Below, in pieces: positions 19,079 through 28,709 of a stretch of 64,000 nucleotides of DNA. A program made the position numbers and the translations under genes. Below the pieces are notes generated by a model that saw nothing but the letters and a program-made list of their open reading frames with translations, did not search any database and was not told the DNA's origin. Source of the stretch: Streptomyces sp. MNU76 (GTDB lineage: Bacteria > Actinomycetota > Actinomycetes > Streptomycetales > Streptomycetaceae). The number at the start of each line of letters is the position of its first letter. The first letter of the stretch is position 1. The stretch lies in NCBI RefSeq assembly GCF_020982545.1, contig NZ_JAJKLK010000001.1, positions 620,001-684,000 of the forward strand. Reading direction: 5' to 3'.

Positions 19079-19139
19079 CGGAATTCGCTCGATAGCATGC
19101 CCGGGTAGAAGAAGATCACCGGTGGCTGGGAGGCAACGT

Positions 19140-19493
19140 ATGGCTGGGGAGCCGCAGGACGACTGTCTGTTCTGCAAGATCATCGCGGGCCACGTCCCCG
19201 CGACGATCGTGAGGGAGACGGACACGACGGTCGCGTTCAGGGACATCAACCCCCAGGCACCGACCCACGTCCTGGTCATCCCGAAGGCGCACTACACGGA
19301 CGCCTCGACACTCGCCGCCGCCGACCCCGGCCTCGCCGCGGACGTCCTCCGCGAGACACAGGCCGTCGCGGACGAGGACAAGCTGGAGAGCTACCGCATC
19401 GTCTTCAACACCGGCCCAGGCGCCGGCCAGACCGTCTTCCACGCGCACGCCCACGTCGTCGGCGGTCGCGGCCTGCAGTGGCCCCCCGGGTGA
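19140..19493 (+). CDS. HIT family hydrolase
   Basis: 117-residue histidine-triad protein. The N-terminal CLFCKIIAGHVPAT carries the zinc-type CxxC, and the catalytic triad is HAHAHVVGG near the C-terminus. Family knowledge: HINT-type enzymes hydrolyse adenosine phosphoramidates. The ATG at 19140 has GGGAGG six bases upstream, so it is preferred over the in-frame GTG at 19122. A -10-like TAGCAT lies at 19093-19098. The RNase Z gene starts seven bases after its stop, so they are probably one operon. Confidence 0.92.
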   Translation: MAGEPQDDCLFCKIIAGHVPATIVRETDTTVAFRDINPQAPTHVLVIPKAHYTDASTLAAADPGLAADVLRETQAVADEDKLESYRIVFNTGPGAGQTVFHAHAHVVGGRGLQWPPG

Positions 19494-19499
19494 CGAGCC

Positions 19500-20408
19500 G
19501 TGTCCGTACGTGAACTGGTGGTCCTCGGCACCGCCAGCCAGGTCCCGACCCGGCACCGCAACCACAACGGCTATCTGCTCCGCTGGGACGCCGAGGGGCT
19601 TCTCTTCGACCCCGGCGAGGGCACCCAGCGGCAGATGCTGCGCGCCGGGGTCGCCGCCCACGACCTCAACCGCATCTGCGTCACCCACTTCCACGGCGAC
19701 CACTCGCTGGGGCTGGCCGGGGTGATCCAGCGGATCAACCTCGACCGGGTCCCGCACGACATCACCGCCCACTACCCGCGCTCCGGGCAGCGGTTCTTCG
19801 ACCGGCTGCGGTACGCCACCGCGTACCGCGAGACGGTCCAGCTGATCGAGGCGCCGGTCGAGGGCGAGGGCGGAGCGCTGGCCGTCACCCCCGGCTACAC
19901 CCTCGACGCGCACAGGCTCTCGCACCCCGTCGAGTCCTACGGGTACCGCCTCGTCGAACCCGACGGACGCCGGATGCTGCCCGAGCGGCTCGCCGCGCAC
20001 GGCATCAAGGGACCGGACATCGGACGGATCCAGCGCGAGGGCGCGATCGGCGGCGTCCGCCTGGAGGACGTCAGCGAACTGCGGCGCGGACAGCGGTTCG
20101 CGTTCGTCATGGACACCCGGTTGTGCGACGGTGTCTACTCCCTCGCCGACGCGGCCGACATGCTCGTCATCGAGTCCACCTTCCTCAACGAGGACATCGA
20201 ACTCGCCGTCGACCACGGTCATCTGACGGCAGGTCAGGCCGCCTCCGTCGCCCGCGACTGCGGGGTACGGCATCTCGTCCTCACCCACTTCAGTCAGCGC
20301 TACACCGAACCCGAGGAGTTCGAGCGGCAGGCGCGGGCCGCCGGGTTCGAGGGAGAGCTGACGGTGGCGCACGACCTGCTGCGGGTGGCGCTTCCGAAAC
20401 GGCGCTAG
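19500..20408 (+). CDS. rnz: Ribonuclease Z
   Basis: 302-residue MBL-fold RNase. The metal motif is [10 protein letters not shown], with further ligands in [17 protein letters not shown] (Asp) and LTHFSQRY (His), the RNase Z signature. It cleaves tRNA precursors 3' of the discriminator base. It starts with GTG, seven bases behind the HIT gene. Length and motifs are normal. Confidence 0.92.
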   Translation: MSVRELVVLGTASQVPTRHRNHNGYLLRWDAEGLLFDPGEGTQRQMLRAGVAAHDLNRICVTHFHGDHSLGLAGVIQRINLDRVPHDITAHYPRSGQRFFDRLRYATAYRETVQLIEAPVEGEGGALAVTPGYTLDAHRLSHPVESYGYRLVEPDGRRMLPERLAAHGIKGPDIGRIQREGAIGGVRLEDVSELRRGQRFAFVMDTRLCDGVYSLADAADMLVIESTFLNEDIELAVDHGHLTAGQAASVARDCGVRHLVLTHFSQRYTEPEEFERQARAAGFEGELTVAHDLLRVALPKRR

Positions 20409-20416
20409 AGCGGCCG

Positions 20417-20422
20417 TACGAT
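20417..20422 (+). promoter_or_regulatory. -10 hexamer of a leaderless promoter for add
   Basis: TACGAT, six bases, then the ATG at 20429. No ribosome binding site lies between, so transcription probably starts at the start codon. Confidence 0.55.
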
Positions 20423-20428
20423 GCTTCG

Positions 20429-21421
20429 ATGTCCCTCCCCAAAGCTGAACTGCACCTGCACATCGAAGGCACCCTGGAGCCGGAGCTGGCCTTCGCACTG
20501 GCCGCCCGGAACGGCGTCGCGCTGCCGTACGCGGACACGGAAGCGCTCCGCAAGGCCTACGAGTTCGAGGACCTCCAGTCCTTCCTGAACCTGTACTACG
20601 AGCTGATGGCGGTCCTGCGCACCGAGCAGGACTTCGCCGACCTCGCCGACGCCTATCTCGCCCGCGCCGCCGCCCAGGGCGTGCGCCACGCCGAGATCTT
20701 CTTCGACCCGCAGGCCCACATCGCGCGGGGCGTCGGAATGGGGACGGTCGTCGAGGGGCTGTGGCGGGCGCTGGGCAGGAGCGAGCAGACGCACGGCATC
20801 TCCACCCAGCTGATCATGTGTTTCCTGCGGGACGAGTCCGCCGAGTCGGCCCTCTCCACCCTGGAGGCCGCGAAGCCGTACGTTGACCGGATCGTCGGGA
20901 TCGGGCTGGACTCCGCCGAGGTCGGGCACCCGCCGGTCAACTTCCGTGAGGTGTACGAGGCGGCCGCCGCGCTCGGGCTGCGGCGCGTCGCGCACGCGGG
21001 GGAGGAGGGCCCGCCGGAGTACATCACCGAGGCCCTCGACATCCTCGGGGTCGAGCGCGTCGACCACGGGCTGCGCTGCATGGAGGACCCGGCCCTCGTC
21101 GAACGGCTGGTGCGCGAGCGGATCCCGCTGACGCTCTGCCCGCTCTCCAACGTCCGGCTGCGCACCGTCGACACCCTCGCCGACCATCCGCTGCCCGCCA
21201 TGCTCGACGCCGGCCTGCTCTGCACGGTCAACTCCGACGACCCCGCCTACTTCGGCGGGTACGCCGGCGACAACTTCGACGCCGTACGCCGGACGCTCGG
21301 CCTGAGCGAGGACCGGCTGCGGGAGCTGGCCCGCAACTCCTTCACGGCGTCCTTCCTGGAGCACGACGAGGAGCGACGGGCCCGATATCTCGCCGAGGTG
21401 GACGCGTACGACTTCGGATGA
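20429..21421 (+). CDS. add: Adenosine deaminase
   Basis: 330-residue metal-dependent TIM-barrel deaminase. Zinc ligands are in KAELHLHIEG (HxH), RVAHAGEEG (His, with the catalytic Glu nearby) and CTVNSDDPAYFG (Asp pair); RVDHGLRC carries the second catalytic His. It converts adenosine or related purines such as adenine to the inosine/hypoxanthine form; the exact substrate in this subfamily is not decided by sequence alone. It is monocistronic, with its own leaderless promoter and a repeat copy behind it. Confidence 0.92.
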   Translation: MSLPKAELHLHIEGTLEPELAFALAARNGVALPYADTEALRKAYEFEDLQSFLNLYYELMAVLRTEQDFADLADAYLARAAAQGVRHAEIFFDPQAHIARGVGMGTVVEGLWRALGRSEQTHGISTQLIMCFLRDESAESALSTLEAAKPYVDRIVGIGLDSAEVGHPPVNFREVYEAAAALGLRRVAHAGEEGPPEYITEALDILGVERVDHGLRCMEDPALVERLVRERIPLTLCPLSNVRLRTVDTLADHPLPAMLDAGLLCTVNSDDPAYFGGYAGDNFDAVRRTLGLSEDRLRELARNSFTASFLEHDEERRARYLAEVDAYDFG

Positions 21422-21450
21422 GCCGGGAGCGCGCTTCGCCCCTGCTTTTC

Positions 21451-21471
21451 AGGGGCGCGGGGAACTGCGCG
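21451..21471. repeat. Dispersed repeat family A, partial copy
   Basis: AGGGGCGCGGGGAACTGCGC plus G, preceded by CCCCTGCTTTTC so that a short stem forms. It lies 30 bp behind add and 78 bp before the end of the convergent kinase gene. Confidence 0.75.
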
Positions 21472-21548
21472 AGAAGCCCACCGGAGCCCCACCCGCCGAC
21501 GAACCCGCACTCCCGAGCTATCAGGCGCCCCGCCTCAAGCCAACCGCC

Positions 21549-22658
21549 TCAAGCCGACCGGCGGAAGCCGATCGTCGGGACCGCCCGCCGCAGCGGCCAC
21601 GGGCTGACCTGGTCCTTCGGCAGGAACTCCTCCAGGAACGCGTACCGCCGCAGCGCCGCAGGCTCCTGGCGGTCCACCGACTGCACCCGCCGCCACCACG
21701 CCGCGATCTCCGACCACCCGGGCGCGGACAGCGACCCGCCGAACTCCTGCACCGACAGCGCCGCCGTCAGCCCCGCGAAGGCCAGCCGGTCCGCCAGCGG
21801 CCAGCCCGCCAGCGTGCCGGTGACGAACCCGGCGACGAAGACGTCGCCCGCACCCGTGGGGTCCAACGCCTCCACCGCGATGGCCGGCACCTCCGCCGTC
21901 TCACCGGTCCGCCCGTCCACGGCGTACGCGCCCTTCGCACCCAGCGTCACCACGGCCACCGGGACATGCTCGGTGAGGGCGCGGGCGGCCGCCCGGGGGC
22001 ACTCGGCGCCGGTGTACCGCATCGCTTCGGCCGCGTTGGGCAGGAACGCCTCGCAGTGGGCCAGATCGGCCAGCCCCGCCAGGTCCCACGCGCCGGTCTC
22101 GTCCCAGCCGACGTCCGCGAAGATCCGGGTGCCCTTGCTCGCGGCCTGCGCGATCCAGGGGGCGCGTACGCCGGGCGTGAGGGAGGCGACGGCGGCACGC
22201 GCGTGGGGCGGGCACTCCGGCGCGGACTCCTCCGGGGGCGCTTCGTGGCCGTGGGAGACCATCGTGCGCTCGCCCTCGTACGCCATGGAGACCGTGACCG
22301 GGGAGTGCCAGCCGAGGACCGTGCGGGAGTGGGAGAGGTCGATGCCCTCGCCCTGTTCCAGGGCGTCCCAGCAGTACTCGCCGTAGTGGTCGTCGCCGAA
22401 GGCCGCCGCGAGGGAGGTCTTCAGGCCGAGCCGGGCCAGGGCCGTGGCCATGTTCGCCACGCCGCCGGGGCTGGACCCCATGCCGCGTGCCCAGGACTCC
22501 GTCCCGCGCACCGGGGCGGAGCCCAGGCCGGTGAAGATGATGTCGAGGAAGACGGTGCCGGTCAGATAGACGTCCCAGGGCGGGTCATTCGGTGTGCGCA
22601 GGGCCCTCAGCGGATCTACCTGGGGCCGGTGCGGTCGCTCTCCCTTGAACGCGGTCAC
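21549..22658 (-). CDS. PfkB-family carbohydrate kinase
   Basis: 369-residue ribokinase-like sugar or nucleoside kinase. It shows the N-terminal PfkB signature (GGVANMATALARLGL), the anion-hole motif DPTGAGDVFVAGF with the catalytic Asp, and a conserved NAAEAMRYTG segment. It transfers phosphate from ATP to a sugar hydroxyl; the sugar cannot be told. It starts at a GTG with AGGGAG upstream. It lies behind glucarate dehydratase on the same strand but is separated from it by 195 bp holding a palindromic repeat, so co-transcription is uncertain. Confidence 0.87.
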   Translation of the reverse strand: MTAFKGERPHRPQVDPLRALRTPNDPPWDVYLTGTVFLDIIFTGLGSAPVRGTESWARGMGSSPGGVANMATALARLGLKTSLAAAFGDDHYGEYCWDALEQGEGIDLSHSRTVLGWHSPVTVSMAYEGERTMVSHGHEAPPEESAPECPPHARAAVASLTPGVRAPWIAQAASKGTRIFADVGWDETGAWDLAGLADLAHCEAFLPNAAEAMRYTGAECPRAAARALTEHVPVAVVTLGAKGAYAVDGRTGETAEVPAIAVEALDPTGAGDVFVAGFVTGTLAGWPLADRLAFAGLTAALSVQEFGGSLSAPGWSEIAAWWRRVQSVDRQEPAALRRYAFLEEFLPKDQVSPWPLRRAVPTIGFRRSA

Positions 22659-22774
22659 GATGTGCTCCCTGGCGTGGTGCGGATCCAGCCAGTCTGCACC
22701 ACGCCGCTCCGCTCGGGGTGCGGGTCGGGGTGGGGGCTCGGGTGTGTTGTCGGGTGCCGGTCCGGTGGGCTTCT

Positions 22775-22824
22775 CGCGCAGTTCCCCGCGCCCCTGAAAA
22801 GCACGGGGCGCGGGGAACTGCGCG
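22775..22824. repeat. Dispersed repeat family A, full palindromic copy
   Basis: The 20-base arms at 22775-22794 and 22805-22824 are perfect reverse complements around a 10-base loop. Flanks carry gggtgcgggt and its complement (cacccgcacccg). It separates glucarate dehydratase from the PfkB kinase and could terminate the former. Confidence 0.88.
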
Positions 22825-22853
22825 ACCAGCCCCCACGCACCCGCACCCGACGA

Positions 22854-24155
22854 CTACCAGCGAGGCATCCGCGGCGTCACCCAGCCGGGGTCGGCCGCGC
22901 GCATCGCCGCCGCGTCGTCCCGCTCCCGCAGGGAACCGTCGTCCGACAGCCACCGCTGGTGCAGGAACTCCAGCCTGTCCCGGTCCAGTTCGACCCCGAG
23001 GCCCGGCGCGTCCGACACCCGTATCGCCCCGTTCTCGAAGGTGAGCCGCGAGGTGAGGACGTCCTCGGTCTGCCAGGGGTAGTGGGAGTCGCAGGCGTGG
23101 TGGAGGCCGGGCACCGTGGCCGCCACGTGCGTCATCGCGGCGAGGCTGATCCCCAGGTGGGTGTTGGAGTGCATGGACACCCCGACCCCGAACGTCCGGC
23201 AGATCGCGGCCAGTTCACGCGTGTTGCGCAGCCCGCCCCAGTAGTGGTGGTCGGAGAGGACGACCTGCACGGCCCCCTTCGTGAACGCCTCCTCGATCTC
23301 CGCGAAGGTCGTCACGCACATGTTGGTGGCCAGCGGTACGGACGTCCGTGACGCCACCTCGGCCATCGCGGGCGTCCCGAGCGCCGGGTCCTCCAGGTAT
23401 TCGAGCACGTCCCCGAGCGCGTCCGCGACCTTCAGCGAGGTCTCCACGGACCAGGCGCCGTTCGGGTCCAGCCGCAGCGGATGCCCGGGGAACGCCTCGG
23501 CCAGCGTGCGGATCGCCGCGATCTCCTCGTCCGGCGGGAAGACACCCCCCTTGAGCTTGAACGACGTGAACCCGTACCGCTCCTTGAACCGCCGGGCCTG
23601 CTCCACGACCCCGGCCGGGTCCACGGCAGCCTCCCAGTCGTCCCGCTCGCCCACGACGCCCTCGGGGTGATCGGCCCACTTGTAGAAGAGGTACGCGCTG
23701 TACTCCACGGTGTCCCGCACCTTCTCGCCGAGCAGCGCGTGCACGGGCAGTCCCAGCGCCTTGCCGAGCGCGTCGAGACAGGCGACCTCGAATGCGGACA
23801 CGACCGACAGCCGCAGCTTGTCGGCGGTCTGGACACCGCGCAGCCCGCCCACGTCGACCTTCCCGGAGACCCGTGGCCCGTCGACGTCCACCTCGTCGGC
23901 GAGCACGAACAGCCCGTTCAGATCGCTGACCCGGCGGCCCACCAGCTTCGCCGCGAACGGCCTGGCCAGCTCCAGGTACTTGGTGTCGCCGTACGTCTCG
24001 CCCACCCCCGTCGTCCCGTCGGCGGTCACCACCTCCACGATCAGCCGGGGCGTGTACGGCTGGTGCACCCCCTGCGTGTTCAGCAGCGGTGGGTCGGCGA
24101 CCAGAGTCGGGGTCAGCCGGACCTCGGCGACGGTCAGGTCACGGGTCGCGCTCAC
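22854..24155 (-). CDS. gudD: Glucarate dehydratase (enolase superfamily)
   Basis: 433-residue member of the mandelate racemase/enolase superfamily that fits D-glucarate dehydratase. Seen are a capping N-terminal domain (GVHQPYTPRLIVEVVT), the catalytic KxK in SFKLKGG, metal ligands in RLDPNGAW and YLEDP, and a C-terminal His in GVSMHSNTHLGIS. It dehydrates glucarate (often also idarate) to 5-keto-4-deoxyglucarate. It starts with GTG, AGGGAG eight bases upstream, behind a strong promoter. Downstream pathway enzymes are not in the window. Confidence 0.9.
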   Translation of the reverse strand: MSATRDLTVAEVRLTPTLVADPPLLNTQGVHQPYTPRLIVEVVTADGTTGVGETYGDTKYLELARPFAAKLVGRRVSDLNGLFVLADEVDVDGPRVSGKVDVGGLRGVQTADKLRLSVVSAFEVACLDALGKALGLPVHALLGEKVRDTVEYSAYLFYKWADHPEGVVGERDDWEAAVDPAGVVEQARRFKERYGFTSFKLKGGVFPPDEEIAAIRTLAEAFPGHPLRLDPNGAWSVETSLKVADALGDVLEYLEDPALGTPAMAEVASRTSVPLATNMCVTTFAEIEEAFTKGAVQVVLSDHHYWGGLRNTRELAAICRTFGVGVSMHSNTHLGISLAAMTHVAATVPGLHHACDSHYPWQTEDVLTSRLTFENGAIRVSDAPGLGVELDRDRLEFLHQRWLSDDGSLRERDDAAAMRAADPGWVTPRMPRW

Positions 24156-24205
24156 GGGGCGGCTCCCTGTCTTCCCATGTAGACGTCATCCCTATATGGA
24201 GATAA

Positions 24206-24234
24206 AGGTTAGATAGGTGAACTTCTAGGGTCAA
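24206..24234 (-). promoter_or_regulatory. Strong sigma-HrdB-type promoter for gudD with AT-rich operator region
   Basis: On the minus strand TTGACC (24229-24234), 17 bases, TAACCT (24206-24211). Just downstream the transcript start region contains an unusually AT-rich imperfect palindrome, ATCCCTATATGGAGAT on the plus strand (24188-24203), which could be a repressor site. This is the most AT-rich patch in the window. Confidence 0.7.
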
Positions 24235-24367
24235 TGACGCCGCGCAAGCGGCCCCGAGCTCCCCCGGTAAAAGCCCTACGGCACTGTCACCGCCGCGTCG
24301 TACTCTGGAAAAGGGCAACACGAGCCCCACGGCCAAGAGGAGGAACCGCGGCCTACAGAGCCGGCCC

Positions 24368-26521
24368 ATGACTCAGACACGCACAGCTCACACCCCCGCG
24401 CAGGGCAAGGCGAGAGCGCAGTTCACCGTCCCCGCGGCGCACCCCATGGTGACCGTGCTGGGTTCCGGCGACTCCCTCCTGCGCGTGATCGAGAAGGCCT
24501 TCCCGGCGGTCGACATCCATGTCCGGGGCAATGAGATCAGCGCGGTCGGCGACGCCCCCGAAGTCGCTCTCGTCCAGCGCCTGTTCGACGAGATGATGCT
24601 GGTGCTCCGCACCGGACAGCCGATGACGGAGGACGCGGTGGAACGCTCGATCGCCATGCTGAGGGCGAGCGAGAACGGGAAGAGCGAAGGCCAGGAGACC
24701 CCGGCCGAGGTACTCACACAGAACATCCTGTCCTCGCGTGGCCGCACGATCCGCCCCAAGACGCTCAACCAGAAGCGGTACGTCGACGCCATCGACAAGC
24801 ACACGATCGTCTTCGGCATCGGCCCGGCAGGCACCGGCAAGACCTATCTCGCCATGGCCAAGGCCGTCCAGGCCCTGCAGTCCAAGCAGGTCAACCGCAT
24901 CATCCTGACCCGTCCGGCGGTCGAGGCCGGAGAGCGCCTGGGCTTCCTGCCCGGCACCCTCTACGAGAAGATCGACCCCTATCTGCGCCCGCTCTACGAC
25001 GCGCTGCACGACATGCTGGACCCCGACTCCATCCCGAGGCTGATGGCCGCCGGGACGATCGAGGTCGCGCCCCTGGCGTATATGCGGGGCCGGTCACAGC
25101 CGCTCTTCACCAATGTGCTGACGCCAGAAGGTTGGCGCCCCATCGGCGATCTCCAGGTCGGTGACCTGGTCATCGGCTCCAACGGCGAGCCGACACCGGT
25201 TCTCGGCGTCTACCCGCAGGGCGAGCGGGACATCTACCGCGTCACAGCCCAGGACGGTTCCTGGACGCTGTGCTGTGGCGAGCACCTGTGGACGGTCCGG
25301 ACGGCTTCAGACAGGCGACGGAACAAACCGTGGCGTGTCCTGGAGACCCAGGAGATGATCGGCAACCTGCGTGCGGCCCATGCGCGCCGGTACGAGCTGC
25401 CGCTCCTCACGGCGCCGGTCTGCTTCCCGGAGCGCCAGGTCCCCATGGATCCGTACGCCCTGGGGCTGCTCCTGGGCGACGGCTGCCTCACGGGTTCCAC
25501 CACACCGTCCTTCGCCACGGAGGACCCGGAACTAGCGGAAGCACTGGTGGCCGTCCTGCCCGGCGTCACCGCCCGGCACAGAGGTGGGCCTGACTACGTC
25601 CTCAACCGAGTCAAGTCACCCGGCGACGTGGTCACCTTGGAGAACCCGGTGACTCGGGTCCTACGTGAGCTGGATCTGCTGCGCACTCGCTCACACAGCA
25701 AGTTCGTCCCGGACGACTACCTGCGCAATTCGGCCGAGGTGCGCCTGGCTGTCCTGCAGGGTCTGCTCGACTCCGACGGTGGTCCGGTCACGCAGAAGGA
25801 TCGCACCTGCCGAATCCAGTACACGACGACGTCGATCCTGTTGCGGGACGACGTGATTTCGCTCGTGCAGTCACTGGGCGGAGTCGCGTACACCCGCCGA
25901 CGGGTGGCCGAGGGGCGCAGGCCCGGCCTGGCGAAGGGTCGGGAGGTCGGCCACCGATACGACGCCCACATCGTCGACATCCGCCTCCCCGAAGGCATCG
26001 AACCCTTCCGTCTCGACCGCAAGCGCGACAAGTACCACGCGGCCGGAGGCGGCGGACGCCCGATGCGCTTCATCGACAGCATTGAGCCCGCGGGCAGGGA
26101 GGAGACCGTCTGCATCCAGGTGGCCGCCGAGGACTCCCTCTACGTCACCCAGGACTACCTGCTGACGCACAACACGCTCAACGACGCCTTCATCATCCTC
26201 GACGAGGCCCAGAACACCTCGCCCGAGCAGATGAAGATGTTCCTCACCCGCCTCGGCTTCGACTCGAAGATCGTGATCACGGGTGACGTGACCCAGGTCG
26301 ACCTGCCGAACGGCACGAAGTCCGGTCTGCGCCAGGTGCAGGACATCCTGGAGGGCCTGGACGACGTGCACTTCTCCCGGCTGTCGTCGCAGGATGTCGT
26401 CCGGCACAAGCTCGTCGGCCGTATCGTCGACGCGTACGAGAAGTACGACAGCGAGCACGGCACCGAGAACGGCTCCCACAAGGGCGGCCGGGGCAGGCAG
26501 TCCGGGCCCAAGGGGAAGTAG
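24368..26521 (+). CDS. phoH: PhoH-like ATPase containing an intein
   Basis: 717-codon gene. The host protein (357 residues after splicing) is a PhoH P-loop ATPase: Walker A GPAGTGKT at residues 152-159, then after the intein a Walker B region [14 protein letters not shown]. Residues 243-602 are an intein that interrupts the host between MRGR and [13 protein letters not shown]. Family knowledge: PhoH ATPases are linked to RNA metabolism and sit beside YbeY, as here (14 bp apart). The stretch AGGAGGAAC is about 20 bases before the ATG, far for a ribosome binding site. The host gene needs splicing to place Walker B next to the rest of the ATP site. Confidence 0.95.
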   Translation: MTQTRTAHTPAQGKARAQFTVPAAHPMVTVLGSGDSLLRVIEKAFPAVDIHVRGNEISAVGDAPEVALVQRLFDEMMLVLRTGQPMTEDAVERSIAMLRASENGKSEGQETPAEVLTQNILSSRGRTIRPKTLNQKRYVDAIDKHTIVFGIGPAGTGKTYLAMAKAVQALQSKQVNRIILTRPAVEAGERLGFLPGTLYEKIDPYLRPLYDALHDMLDPDSIPRLMAAGTIEVAPLAYMRGRSQPLFTNVLTPEGWRPIGDLQVGDLVIGSNGEPTPVLGVYPQGERDIYRVTAQDGSWTLCCGEHLWTVRTASDRRRNKPWRVLETQEMIGNLRAAHARRYELPLLTAPVCFPERQVPMDPYALGLLLGDGCLTGSTTPSFATEDPELAEALVAVLPGVTARHRGGPDYVLNRVKSPGDVVTLENPVTRVLRELDLLRTRSHSKFVPDDYLRNSAEVRLAVLQGLLDSDGGPVTQKDRTCRIQYTTTSILLRDDVISLVQSLGGVAYTRRRVAEGRRPGLAKGREVGHRYDAHIVDIRLPEGIEPFRLDRKRDKYHAAGGGGRPMRFIDSIEPAGREETVCIQVAAEDSLYVTQDYLLTHNTLNDAFIILDEAQNTSPEQMKMFLTRLGFDSKIVITGDVTQVDLPNGTKSGLRQVQDILEGLDDVHFSRLSSQDVVRHKLVGRIVDAYEKYDSEHGTENGSHKGGRGRQSGPKGK
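25094..26173 (+). other. Intein with LAGLIDADG homing endonuclease, inside phoH
   Basis: 360 residues (Ser243 to Asn602). The N-terminal splicing block begins [14 protein letters not shown], with [16 protein letters not shown] matching block A, and [14 protein letters not shown] matching block B (His). Two LAGLIDADG-type motifs follow: LGLLLGDG (365-372) and LLDSDGG (466-472). The C-terminal blocks are [14 protein letters not shown], ending in the His-Asn pair, and the +1 extein residue is Thr603. Both splice junction residues (Ser1 and Thr+1) are hydroxyl nucleophiles rather than Cys. Removing it restores a normal-length PhoH. Confidence 0.95.
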
Positions 26522-26535
26522 ACAGACACAGCACC

Positions 26536-27033
26536 ATGTCGATCGACGTCAACAACGAGTCCGGAACCGAGGTCGACGAGCAGGCGATCCTCGACATCGC
26601 CCGCTACGCGCTGACACGGATGCGCATCCACCCCCTCTCCGAGCTCTCGGTGATCGTGGTGGACGCCGACGCCATGGAGCAGCTGCACATCCAGTGGATG
26701 GACCTCCCCGGTCCGACGGATGTCATGTCCTTCCCGATGGACGAGCTGCGTCCGCCGTCGAAGGACGACGGCGAGCCGCCGCAGGGTCTGCTCGGCGACA
26801 TCGTGCTGTGCCCCGAGGTCGCCGAGAAACAGGGCAAGGAAGCGGACACGCAGCACTCCATGGACGAGGAGCTCCAGCTCCTCACCGTCCACGGGGTGCT
26901 GCACCTGCTGGGCTACGACCACGAGGAGCCGGACGAGAAGGCCGAGATGTTCGGCCTGCAGGCCGCCATCGTGGACGGCTGGCGTGCGGAGAAGGGCCTC
27001 ACCGGCCCCTCCCCGGCACCGACCGTGTCATGA
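26536..27033 (+). CDS. ybeY: Endoribonuclease YbeY (rRNA maturation factor)
   Basis: 165-residue metalloprotein of the YbeY/UPF0054 family. The zinc motif is [11 protein letters not shown] (H3xH5xH), with [10 protein letters not shown] and GDIVLCPE conserved. It takes part in 16S rRNA 3' end maturation and ribosome quality control. It follows phoH by 14 bp and overlaps the CorC-like gene in ATGA, so the three form an operon conserved in bacteria. Confidence 0.95.
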   Translation: MSIDVNNESGTEVDEQAILDIARYALTRMRIHPLSELSVIVVDADAMEQLHIQWMDLPGPTDVMSFPMDELRPPSKDDGEPPQGLLGDIVLCPEVAEKQGKEADTQHSMDEELQLLTVHGVLHLLGYDHEEPDEKAEMFGLQAAIVDGWRAEKGLTGPSPAPTVS

Positions 27034-28337
27034 GCGCGACTCTCATCGGCGGCGCCGTCGCCCTGGTCGTCGTCGCCTGGCTCGCCGCCTGCGCGGAGGC
27101 GGGCCTCGCGCGCGTCTCCAGCTTCCGTGCCGAGGAGGCCGTACGGGCCGGGCGGCGCGGTAGCGCGGGGCTCGCCCAGATCGCGGCCGACCCGACCCGC
27201 TATCTGAACGTCGCACTCCTGGTGCGCGTGGTCTGCGAGATGGCCGCCGCGGCGCTCGTCACCTACGCCTGCCTGCAGGAGTTCGACGCGACCTGGGAGG
27301 CCCTGGTCGTCGCGATCGGCGTGATGGTCCTCGTGTCGTACGTGGCCGTCGGTGTCTCCCCGCGCACCATCGGCCGTCAGCACCCCCTGAACACGGCCAC
27401 GGCGGCGGCGTACGTCCTGCTGCCGCTGGCCCGGATCATGGGCCCGATCCCGAACCTCCTGATCCTCATCGGCAACGCGCTGACCCCCGGCAAGGGCTTC
27501 CGCCGGGGCCCGTTCGCCTCCGAGGCGGAGCTTCGGGCGCTGGTCGACCTCGCGGAGAAGGAGTCGCTGATCGAGGCCGAGGAGCGCCGGATGGTGCACT
27601 CGGTCTTCGAGCTGGGCGACACCCTCGTCCGCGAGGTGATGGTCCCGCGCACCGACCTGGTCGCCATCGAGCGGTACAAGACCATCCGGCAGGCTCTCAC
27701 CCTCGCCCTGCGCTCCGGTTTCTCACGCATACCGGTCACGGGGGAGAACGAGGACGACATCGTCGGGATCGTGTACCTGAAGGACCTGGCCCGCAAGACG
27801 CACATCAACCGGGACGCCGAGAGCGAACTGGTGTCCACGGCCATGCGCCCGGCCGTCTTCGTCCCCGACACCAAGAACGCCGGTGACCTGCTGCGCGAGA
27901 TGCAGCAGGAGCGCAACCACGTCGCCGTCGTCATCGACGAGTACGGCGGCACCGCCGGGATCGTCACCATCGAGGACATCCTGGAGGAGATCGTCGGCGA
28001 GATCACCGACGAGTACGACCGGGAGCTGCCGCCGGTGGAGGAGCTGGGCGACGACCGCTACCGCGTCACCGCCCGCCTCGACATCACCGACCTCGGCGAG
28101 CTGTACGGGCTCGACGCCTACGACGACGAGGACGTGGAGACCGTGGGCGGCCTCCTCGCCAAGGCGCTCGGGCGCGTCCCCATCGCCGGTGCCTCGTCGG
28201 TCGTCGCCCTGCCGGACGAGCGCGAACTGCGGCTCACGGCGGAGGCCGCAGCCGGCCGCCGGAACAAGATCGTCACCGTGCTGGTGGAGCCGATCGGCCC
28301 CGCCGAGGTGCCGGAGGAGGAGAAGAAGTCCGAGTGA
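27030..28337 (+). CDS. Hemolysin/CorC-type membrane protein with CBS pair
   Basis: 435-residue membrane protein. An N-terminal DUF21/CNNM transmembrane domain occupies about residues 1-150 ([40 protein letters not shown]). Two CBS domains follow ([15 protein letters not shown] and [20 protein letters not shown]), then a C-terminal CorC_HlyC domain ([13 protein letters not shown]). The family is linked to magnesium/cobalt efflux rather than haemolysis. The ATG overlaps the ybeY stop (ATGA), so translation is coupled. Confidence 0.93.
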   Translation: MSATLIGGAVALVVVAWLAACAEAGLARVSSFRAEEAVRAGRRGSAGLAQIAADPTRYLNVALLVRVVCEMAAAALVTYACLQEFDATWEALVVAIGVMVLVSYVAVGVSPRTIGRQHPLNTATAAAYVLLPLARIMGPIPNLLILIGNALTPGKGFRRGPFASEAELRALVDLAEKESLIEAEERRMVHSVFELGDTLVREVMVPRTDLVAIERYKTIRQALTLALRSGFSRIPVTGENEDDIVGIVYLKDLARKTHINRDAESELVSTAMRPAVFVPDTKNAGDLLREMQQERNHVAVVIDEYGGTAGIVTIEDILEEIVGEITDEYDRELPPVEELGDDRYRVTARLDITDLGELYGLDAYDDEDVETVGGLLAKALGRVPIAGASSVVALPDERELRLTAEAAAGRRNKIVTVLVEPIGPAEVPEEEKKSE

Positions 28338-28693
28338 CGCCACAGGAGTTGCGTGCCTTCTGCCTCTCGTTCGACGAGGCCGTCGAGGACTTCCCCTTCA
28401 GTCCCGAGATCTCCGTCTACAAGGTCCTCGGCAAGATGTTCGCCCTGAGCTGGGCGGAGCGGCAGCCCCTGAAGGTCAACCTCAAGTGCGACCCCGAGGA
28501 CGCGGTCCGGCTGCGCACCGAACACCCCGGTCTCATCGCCCCCGGCTATCACATGAACAAGCGCCACTGGAACACGGTGACCCTCGACGCCGGTCTTCCG
28601 GACCGGCTGGTCGAGGAGCTGATCGAGGACTCGTACGACCTGGTGGTGGCGGGGCTGCCCCGCGGGGACCGGCTCCGGCTCGACCGGGCGTGA
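28334..28693 (+). CDS. MmcQ/YjbR family protein
   Basis: 119-residue small alpha/beta protein of the YjbR (CyaY-like fold) family, with FPFSPEISVYKVLGKMFAL, the lysine-rich LKVNLKCDPEDA and APGYHMNKRHWNTV. Its GTG overlaps the CorC-like stop by four bases, so it belongs to the phoH-ybeY-corC operon. Members are often annotated as DNA-binding, but a function is not firmly shown. Confidence 0.88.
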   Translation: MTPQELRAFCLSFDEAVEDFPFSPEISVYKVLGKMFALSWAERQPLKVNLKCDPEDAVRLRTEHPGLIAPGYHMNKRHWNTVTLDAGLPDRLVEELIEDSYDLVVAGLPRGDRLRLDRA

Positions 28694-28697
28694 AACG

Positions 28698-28703
28698 TAT
28701 GCT
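28698..28703 (+). promoter_or_regulatory. -10 hexamer of a likely leaderless promoter
   Basis: TATGCT, six bases, then the ATG at 28710. It overlaps the end of the yjbR-like gene by no more than a few bases and would allow the next gene to be expressed on its own. Confidence 0.5.
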
Positions 28704-28709
28704 CGGCCC

